Of a stretch of 64,000 nucleotides of DNA, positions 56,814-64,000 are shown piece after piece. The number at the start of each line of letters is the position of its first letter. Positions within the stretch are counted from its first letter, which is position 1. The position numbers and the translations under genes were made by a program. The notes beneath the pieces are model-generated. The model was not told where the DNA came from, did no database searches, and was given only the letters and a program-made list of their open reading frames with translations. The stretch spans positions 1,736,001 to 1,800,000 of the forward strand of contig JAHRBC010000001.1 in assembly GCA_022702545.1 (NCBI GenBank), read 5' to 3'. Source of the stretch: Phycomyces nitens. Its lineage: Eukaryota; Mucoromycota; Mucoromycetes; Mucorales; Phycomycetaceae.

Positions 56814-59297
56814 ATGACCTCTACCTCTACCTCTACCTCGGGCAATTCCGCTCTAATGGCCAAGCTGCTCTCGCAGTTGCTGACAGAGAGCCGCTTCTCC
56901 AATGCGCTGATCTGTGCTCCCTTCGATCCCGCCGAGAACATCAACAGCTGGTTGTTTCAATCCGAGTTACACTGCAAGCGTCTTGGTCTGACTGACGAGC
57001 AGAAGCTCACGCACATCGGCCAATATCTCCCTCTAGACCTGGTCACATCGGCAACGCTTAAGAGTTCCCTGTTGAAGACGTATGGTATCCCACCGGACAA
57101 GCACAAGAAGATCGTCAGGCACCGACTGGAATCTCTCCGTCAAGGGAACCTCCCATCTCGCCGCTTCGCGGTATTGTTCGAGTCTGTGGTACTCGAATTC
57201 CCTGACGGCCATTACCCCGACGCGGCCACCTTGCGCATCATCTATCTCAAAGTGATGTCTCCCAGGCTGCGTGCGATCATTATGCCCAACATTCCATCCA
57301 AGACCACCTGGAAAGAGATTTCTTCTGCTGCCGCGGAGATCGAGGAATCTCTGTCCCTGGACGACACTCTCCTCGAAGATATGTTCTCTAAGCTCTCTTT
57401 GGCCACCACTCCTTCCCTACCTCCTTCTTTACCTCTGGATGGTGAGCCAATGTCCATGGAAATTGACACTTTCCAACGACAACACTCTCACGGCGATCGT
57501 CAAACATCCTCTCGCCCACAACGCTCTTCCGGTGCTTCGCGAAACGAGCCCCAGCGCCAACAAGATCCAATGCGCCGTTGGACCAGTTCTGGCACCCCAA
57601 TCTGTGGGTATTGCAACAAGGAAGGACACCTCAGCAAGAAGTGTCGTAGTCGAGGTCGCTCCACTATTAATCAAGTGGAAACAATTCCTGTCAGTGACCA
57701 TGCTGCACAGGAATCTACCGTCAGCTACATTCATGCTTCCAACTCTGTTCAGTATCCAGCCATTCCAATTGAGGATGATCCCCTAGCAAATGCATCTATC
57801 AACCATATTGGATCCACAGGCAACACCTCAACACCACGTGTCCGCCTTACCGTACAAGGTCACTTGGTGTATGCCCTCGTTGATACAGGTGCCAATATTT
57901 CCGCCATCAGAGCTAGCCTTGCCAACAAACTCGGCTTAACCGTCAAAAACTCCAAGGCAACCTCATTTGTAAATGCTGACAATAGATCGACCGCCTCCCA
58001 GGGCACTGTCGTTCTGAATGCCATGCTCGGCAATGTCCCCACCGCAATTGAGTGCCATGTTGTTGACAACCTGTCCCAGCAAGTCATTCTGGGATACCCA
58101 GATCTCAAGGCTCTCAAGACTCTCAAGGCAATAATCGATACAGCTTCCAACGAAGTTCGTATCCCTCGTGTCGCCACCGGCTCCGGTTCTGCTCCCTCGG
58201 TCTGCTCCATGGTGTCTTCCCTCCGTCTTCCTGGTCAACACCATGCGTATGTCGACATACAAGGTCCTCCTAACTCTGCTGTCTTCGTTTCCACTCCGAT
58301 GGAAATGATGTTTGAGAAACTCACTTCGGTTGCGTCTGGAATTGTTGAGTTTAATAACTTAGGCATTGCTATTATTAAAGTCGCCAATCTGGATATAAAC
58401 ACTAAGCATTTAAATAAAGGACAGCATATTGCTAATTACGAGTATTTGTCTCCGTCTCTCAGATTCTATACTATGCATGATAACAAGCTACAAATCAATC
58501 ATACTCATGCGGCTGGGTCCTCCTCTGCCTCGTCTCCAAAACTGGATTTCTCAGCATCCATGGGACCACACTTGTCTACTTCTGAGCGTACTGCGATGCA
58601 AGGCCTGCTCAACGAATTTTCTGATTGTTTTAATTCAAAGCCGTCCACTGTCACTCCACTCGTCAAACACTCCATTGACACTGGCGATTCCAAACCTTTG
58701 TCACAACCACCACATCGGGCATCCGCTGCGGAAAACGACACGATTGACTCCTTACTCGATGACATGCTGCAACAAGGTATCATTCAGCCTAGAAACTCCC
58801 CTTGGTCGTCGCCGGTTGTTCTTGTCAAGAAACCAGATGGGTCTCCCCGGTTTTGTGTCGACTATCGCCGCATCAATGCTGTCACTCGTCGGGATGTGTA
58901 TCCGTTGCCTAGAATTGATGATACCATCCATAGTCTGGGTAATGCAAAGGTATTCTCCACACTGGATTTGACTTCTAGTTACTGGCAAATTGAATTAGAT
59001 GAAGATGCCAAGCCCAAGTCTGCCTTTATCTGTCGAGGGGGCCTCTATGAATTTATTCGCATGCCATTTGGTCTCACGAATGCTCCTGTTACAATGCAAC
59101 GCTTGATGGATTCTGTTCTTGCTGGACTTAAGTGGCAGATCTGCCTGGTTTATCTGGATGACATCGTTTGTTTCAGTCCAACATTTGAACAGCACATCGT
59201 TGATCTTCGCTCTGTACTCTCTTGCCTGCGCGCCGCCTCTCTCACGACCAACCTCAAAAAGTGCACGTTCGCCAGTGACCGTATCTCTTTCCTGTGA
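56814..59297 (+). pseudogene. gag-protease-reverse transcriptase part of the Ty3/Gypsy element
   Basis: Single open frame of 827 codons, beginning MTSTSTSTSGNS. The gag region has DPAENINSWLFQSELHC, then a CCHC knuckle CGYCNKEGHLSKKC. Protease: ALVDTGANISAI. Reverse transcriptase: SPWSSPVVLVKKPDGSPRFC, DYRRINAVTRRD and the catalytic YLDD. Gag and pol lie in one frame with no frameshift between them. It ends in a TGA right after ASDRISFL, within the RT C-terminal region that normally continues into the RNase H domain, so the stop is a disabling change. Confidence 0.9.
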
Positions 59298-59888
59298 TAT
59301 GGCATCTCTCCTGACGGCCTACACACGGATCCTGAGAAGATCCGCGCTGTTACCGAGTTTGCTCAGCCAACAGACATAACCTCCCTCCGGTCCTTTCTGG
59401 GTCTTGCTGGTTATTACCGCAGTTTCATTAGCAACTTCTCTTCTGTGGCTGCTCCGCTCAATGAACTTCTGAAAAAGGATGCTGACTGGTCTTGGGGGGA
59501 ATCCCAACAACAAGCATACCATGCTCTCAAGAAAGTCCTTGTCTCCGCTCCTGTCCTGCGCTTCCCAGACTTTGCCCTTCCTTTCGAGTTGCACACAGAT
59601 GGTGCTTGCACAGCCGGACTGGGAGTCATCCTCTGTCAGCGCGATCCACGCAATAATCGTGCTTATGCCGTGGCCTTTGCTTCCCGTTCTCTTAGTCCTG
59701 CGGAACGCAATTATGGTGTCTCTGAGGTTGAAGCTCTGGCGATCGTGTGGGGTATCAAGAAGTTCGCTCACTATCTAACCGCTACCAAATTTACGGTTAT
59801 CACGGATCACCACTCTCTCCAATTTCTCACCACAAGCAAGTCCATGGATTTACGTGGCCGCCTCGCTCGATGGGCTCTTCAGTTGTAA
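59298..59888 (+). pseudogene. RT tail and RNase H part of the element
   Basis: Same frame as the preceding segment, after the TGA. It has SLRSFLGLAGYYRSFI (connection domain), then RNase H features: HTDGACTAGLGVILC, the Glu in EVEALAIVWG and TDHHSLQFL. It is closed by a TAA after ARWALQL, where the family normally reads on. Confidence 0.88.
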
Positions 59889-60674
59889 CAGCATGATTTT
59901 GACATCGTGTATCGGCCTGGTTCTCAGAATGGAGGTCCTGGTGCTCTTAGTCGCTATCCGGTCTCACGCCATCCTGCCTCTGCTATGATCTCAGCTCTGC
60001 AAGTCTCAGACCTGGCCACCGCTTAAGCTGCTGATCCATTCTGTCAAGAAATTCGTTAATCCACGCTCCCTGACGGGTTTTCTGACGAGTCTGGTATCCT
60101 CTTCTTTGGCCCCCGGCCCGTTCTGCCAGAGTTCATGTGGATCGATGTCTTCGAATTACTTCATCACAGCCCAACTTCTGGACATCTAGGTGTTGGTCGC
60201 ACTTATCAGAGATTTTCTCGTCTCTACTTTTTTCCCGACCAATGTAATTGGGTTACACGAATGGCTAACGAGTGTCTCACCTGCCAAAGGATCAAGCGAA
60301 CAAACAAGACATTGGGCCACTCCAGCCCTACAGTCCACCCGTTTGATACAATTGCCATTGACACTTTTGGACCGCTTCCAGCTTCTCTCCAGGGTAATCG
60401 CCACATAATTGTCATACAATGCTTGTTCTCCCGATATGTCTGTCTGTTTGCGGTCCCTTCCAGTGCTGACAAGTATGTTATCCGGTGTCTCTTGGCAGTA
60501 TTTGGTGAGCATGGTCTCTGTCGGGCAATACTCAGTGACAATGGTCCTCCGTACTCGGGTATCCTAATGAAAGCTCTTGCGGACCACCTCAAGATCAACC
60601 AAAAGTTTGCTCCAGTCTATCACCCACAGTCAAATGGTTTGGTCGAGCGATTCATGGAAACCCTCAGAACATGA
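59889..60674 (+). pseudogene. integrase N-terminal and core part of the element
   Basis: After two further stops near 60024 and 60057, the frame shows an HHCC zinc module (HHSP, GHLG, CLTCQ) and the DDE core: Asp in IDTFGPLP, Asp in LSDNGPPYS and Glu in SNGLVERF. The frame is lost near 60668. The expected ALSR linker is also altered. Confidence 0.85.
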
Positions 60675-61261
60675 TCAGCTCATATCTCGACACAACAAAT
60701 CATCAAGACACTTGGGACATCCATCTATCTAAATTCCAACTGGCTTACAACTCAAGCCCACATCAAGCCACAAAGTATACACTATTCAGTCTAGTACATG
60801 GCCACGAAGAAAGAACCTTGGCCACCCCAGATTTTGGTGTTAAGACCATCCCGGTGCAAGATTACCAGATACAAACAAAGGACTTCTTGGCTCTCGCTTT
60901 CAATATTGTCCAGATTGAAAACATGAGATCGCAGGCCAGCAATGCCTTAGCCTACAACTTAGGGCGGCAAGCACCCTCCTTTGCAGTTGGCGATCTCGTT
61001 CTGGTTGAATGTCCTGTCCTCTCCAATGCTGCTTTGGGTCGTGCCAGGAAACTGGTCAAGCGTTTCCGTGGTCCTTTCCGGGTTACAGAGGTCTTGTCCA
61101 CAGACCGATACAACGTGGCGGATATTGCGTCTAACAAGACGATGCAAAACTTCCACGCCTTTCGTATCAAAGCCTTCCGTGCCAATGAGGACATTGACAA
61201 CGCAAACCCCCCGGATGTTGTGAGCCCTGAGTCAGCACTTGCTCTGACAAGGCAATATTAA
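60671..61261 (+). pseudogene. integrase C-terminal part of the element
   Basis: Continuation in another frame (shift near 60668), with LSKFQLAYNSSPHQATKYTLF and a GPY/F-like module RFRGPFRVTEVLSTDRYNV. There is no chromodomain. The frame runs into the 3' LTR and ends there at 61261 (about 46 bp inside). Confidence 0.85.
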
Positions 61262-61486
61262 TTCTCAGACAAGAATATCCAATAAGAAACAACTTTTTCA
61301 TTAGGATATTACTAAGTGATTACTAGAAACTAAGCAATGACAAAGAAGATGTTATTAACAAGATATCTTACTAAGAATCCTTAGTAAGAGAATACGAATA
61401 ACATAATTAGAAAAGTTCTCTATTCTCAAAGACTCTTTCCGCCTCTCGTTGGCTTCCTCTGTCTGAGTTAATCCTATCTTATTTTA
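61216..61486 (+). repeat. 3' LTR
   Basis: 271 bp. It is nearly the same as 56440-56707 apart from scattered substitutions and a 3-bp insertion near 61345. The integrase frame overlaps its first ~46 bp. Confidence 0.92.
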
Positions 61487-61616
61487 AGATCGACGTGACT
61501 TTGATAATCCCACCACTCGTCTTTCAATTGCTTTTTTATTTTTAAATATTATATTATTATAGTGAGTTCCTTGAATTACATCTATACGCCATTGCCCCCT
61601 CTATAAAGCACGCGGC

Positions 61617-64000
61617 ATGAGTTTGAAAAGTCTAGGTAGAATGAATAAAAGCCCATGCCAGCATTCTCTTCAATTCATGATGAACTTGGATGACTTGTAC
61701 CTTTATGCCTATTTTTTTATATTCGTTTCTTTATATAGATGCCTCTACACGCATCGTAGTTGCTGCCTTTTGGTTTGTAGTCCTTTTAGGTGTGCCATTT
61801 TGGTGGAAGACAACCGAAGTATATCGAGCCAGTCTTCCATTGGCAGAAATTGACAAGTGGCAAACATGGCAGGCAAGCAATCTAATTCAATAAATAAAAA
61901 CTGTTCAATTTTTACATGTGCATATATTCCCCAAAAACCAACAAGCAATCCCAATTATCATTATAGAATTGTAAACTGTCGCTACCAACCACATTTACCA
62001 TTCACTTGCCAACTCCTTGGAATTATTCTCCCGAGTTGGAAACCCAATTGCAACTAATCCAACGCGATCTGTCTACGGTTCAAGATGACTCTTGTGTCAA
62101 TTTTCCTTTAATCTTAAAGGCTGTACCATGGGAGACACCCACTGACTGGGAAAGTGAGCAATTTGTCCTGTCTACAACCATAAACCCCTGGTCATTAAAT
62201 ATGCATTATGAAAAGACAATCTAGAGACGATATTCTCGCAAAACAAAGACGCACCAACAGGCACATACCATCTTTATATTGGGTCTGGTCAAATCAAGGA
62301 GCCTCATGAATATAACATTGTAATTGGCATCCATCGGTCGCATGTACTGCAAATGAATAAGATTACAACAGGTAAACTTTTAAGGGAGTGTCTGTGCAAT
62401 TGCATATTCTTATATCCACACAGAGAAGTTAATGCCCTTTGAATGATCAATAGAAACCATTGATGGTGGTCTGCGTACCATTCTACCCCTGATATTCTTA
62501 AAGGACCAAGAGAGTCTGGCTAGAATGGCTTGCAAGGGTGTAGAGAGTGACAAGGTAAAGGTTTGATAGTGTCAATATAAAACTCACCTTTTTCTTTTGT
62601 TTTGGTTTCTAGTATGACATGAACAGCATGCGAACACTCAAGTATTCCCCTAGGTATCAAGTGACATTTAGCCTAATGAACAATGATCCACGGGGTATTA
62701 CTGTCGACTGGGACATCCGAGATGCCATGAAGGGTAGGTTGGAAAGGATATCAAACAGTTTTTAATGTATATTTATGAATCTTTATACATGATGTATCTT
62801 TTTAGCCTATGTGTATCCTTTTCTGGACCAATTGTCAATGATATCCAATTTCACTGTCGATTCTCAGGTAAAGAAAATACTTGTTAAAGGTCCAAGAGCC
62901 CTGTAAGGCTTACAATCATACTTTAGATACAACATTATGCAGCCTTGTCCATGAAACCCCAGTTCAAGAACAGAGTAGACAAGCCCAGCTACTACTTTTT
63001 TAACCCTGAACATCTTCCTCATTTTGTAAACTCTGCTGAATGGAACCTTGGTAAGGTGTCCCTAATGATTAAAGTGCAATTTGCTAAGCGTATTTTTTTA
63101 AAAAAAAACATAGCATCAACCATATCATCATACCCCACAATCAACCTCATTCTATATGTGCCTTCTCCCGAAGAAACCCCTCTTCGTATCCATGACTCAA
63201 AAGGTGAGAAAAGATGGGATTATGGCGAGCCCAACTGACCCATTAAATTTTAGAGCAACCGTTACTTAGCAATGCATTTCTGATTCCTCGGTGGGGTGGG
63301 GTGGCCATCAAGAATCCTCCCAAAAAGGCTCTGGTAGAAAAACAGTTTCATTTTACAAAGAAAGACCTGCAGCCTATCATGAAGATATTTGTTGCTCAGC
63401 TTAGAAGTCTTATGGGTATCCCCAATATCAACAGCATGGCAGAAAAGTTGGCAAGTTTAGAGACACATGATCTTTGGATGTTTGGGACTAACATCTATAC
63501 CATTATCCAGCCATCGACTGTAAATGCCACGTTTATGGCAGCTCCAATTACAGCCATTACGACCCTTGAGAAAGATCAATTGATTCGCCACAGAACTGTA
63601 GAGAATATGGTGAATGCCATTGCTACTCTTCATTCTCTCCAACAGCTTGTTACCGAAATTCCAAAGATGGTTGTCTTGGATCATATTGCTCTTCAGGTAA
63701 TAACTCGATATTCTCTAGTCTGTTTCAAAAAGTCTGGTCTGGGTGCTTACATGGCTTATAGGTTCAACAATCTCTGAATGCGTTACAACTTGCATGTGAA
63801 GTTTTATCACAGGGCAAATATACGCCTGCTCTCCAACATTCGATAGAAGCAATTGAACTGTCAGAAAAAGCATTCTTTGACCCTACCATGGTGTCGATGC
63901 TTTATTTCCCAGACGAGCACAAGTATGCCATTTATATGCCACTCTTTGTACCAATATCTGTACCTCTGGTAATGGCATTATTGAAAGAGGTCAAGAATAT
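61617..64000 (+). CDS. GPI17: GPI transamidase subunit PIG-S (Gpi17), 3' truncated by window
   Basis: This subunit of the ER GPI transamidase attaches GPI anchors to proteins. The gene is multi-exon and open at the right window edge. The early exons are 61617-61635, 61739-61872, 61967-62153, 62225-62371 and 62454-62554, all in phase. The N-terminal TM is STRIVVAAFWFVVLLGVPFWW followed by KTTEVYRASLP, the hallmark PIG-S start. Later family pieces are HEYNIVIGIHRSHV, YSPRYQVTFSLMNNDP, VDWDIRDAM, FLIPRWGGVAI and FVAQLRSLMGIP. Intron 2 has a GC donor (CAG then GCAAGC). The LTR element lies 126 bp upstream of the start, inside the likely promoter. The C-terminal TM is outside the window. Confidence 0.9.

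Larger units (their letters stand above)
56436..61490 (+). mobile_element. Ty3/Gypsy LTR retrotransposon, decayed, with 4-bp target duplication
   Basis: Both LTRs are present (56440-56707 and 61216-61486), flanked by AGAT on each side (56436-56439 and 61487-61490). The primer-binding TGG follows the left LTR directly. The order of domains is gag with one zinc knuckle, protease, reverse transcriptase, RNase H and integrase, which is the Ty3/Gypsy order. The reading frame is broken by in-frame stops at 59295-59297, 59886-59888, 60024-60026 and 60057-60059 and by a frameshift near 60668, so this copy is inactive. The LTRs differ by about 10 substitutions and a 3-bp indel, so it is not a brand-new insertion. 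It lies about 125 bp upstream of PIG-S. Confidence 0.93.

Noticed and set aside
59280..60060. Programmed stop readthrough in the retroelement
   Set aside because: Several stops at unrelated positions plus a frameshift fit decay, not a recoding signal.
1..64000. tRNA, rRNA genes and CRISPR arrays
   Set aside because: No T-arm/anticodon pattern, no rRNA segments and no regularly spaced repeats were seen by eye.

Overview
The window is nuclear DNA of a fungus. The genes are intron-dense, with short introns of about 50-100 bp and GTAAGT-like donors. They are compact and AT-flanked, and the proteins are clearly fungal or opisthokont (Ost3, Sti1, Ncr1/NPC1, Nup85, Srb10/CDK8, Gpi17/PIG-S). Gene architecture and protein character suggest an early-diverging, zygomycete-grade fungus, probably Mucoromycota; this placement is an inference. 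There are no operons. I found no tRNA, rRNA or CRISPR array. I recognise 31 host protein genes, most rebuilt by joining exons whose phases agree, plus one LTR retrotransposon, one long-armed inverted-repeat element and one possible structured RNA.

Layout. 1.8-7 kb: RNA polymerase I/III subunit AC19, oligosaccharyltransferase Ost3/6, a C9orf85-type zinc protein and a Trf4/5-like poly(A) polymerase. 7.5-17.4 kb: NPC1 sterol transporter, a GATA-like plus PHD nuclear protein, splicing factor Prp38 and bleomycin hydrolase. 17.6-26.8 kb: an orphan acidic protein, mitochondrial bL32, eIF2B delta, a Gfo/Idh/MocA oxidoreductase, the possible ncRNA, Arl8, Sec61 gamma and mitochondrial acyl carrier protein. 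28-33.2 kb: a very divergent ubiquitin-like domain fused to ribosomal protein eS31, a short Sti1/Hop lacking its first TPR module, and a predicted polytopic, GPCR-like membrane protein. 33.2-42 kb is gene-poor and AT-rich, with a secreted cysteine-repeat protein, the twin-CX9C protein Mix14/CHCHD5 and the succinate dehydrogenase assembly factor Sdh6/SDHAF1. 42-55.8 kb: a Y_phosphatase3-type phosphatase, a four-LIM protein, Nup85, the foldback element, mitochondrial uL2, a Golgi-type glycosyltransferase, a disordered orphan protein, CDK8 and a LOG-family enzyme. 56.4-61.5 kb: a decayed Ty3/Gypsy element with both LTRs and a 4-bp target duplication. 61.6-64 kb: PIG-S, running off the window.

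The genes are mostly unrelated housekeeping functions, but some themes recur. Mitochondrial biogenesis is represented by bL32m, uL2m, ACP, Mix14 and Sdh6. ER and secretory functions include Ost3, Sec61 gamma, PIG-S and the glycosyltransferase. The most unusual points are the degenerate ubiquitin moiety on eS31, the TPR1-less Sti1, a GATA finger whose fourth zinc ligand is His, four GC-AG introns, the long-armed foldback element just upstream of uL2m, and the unidentified structured region near 23.4-23.8 kb. Exon borders were inferred by eye from splice consensus, phase and protein similarity; no RNA evidence was available.
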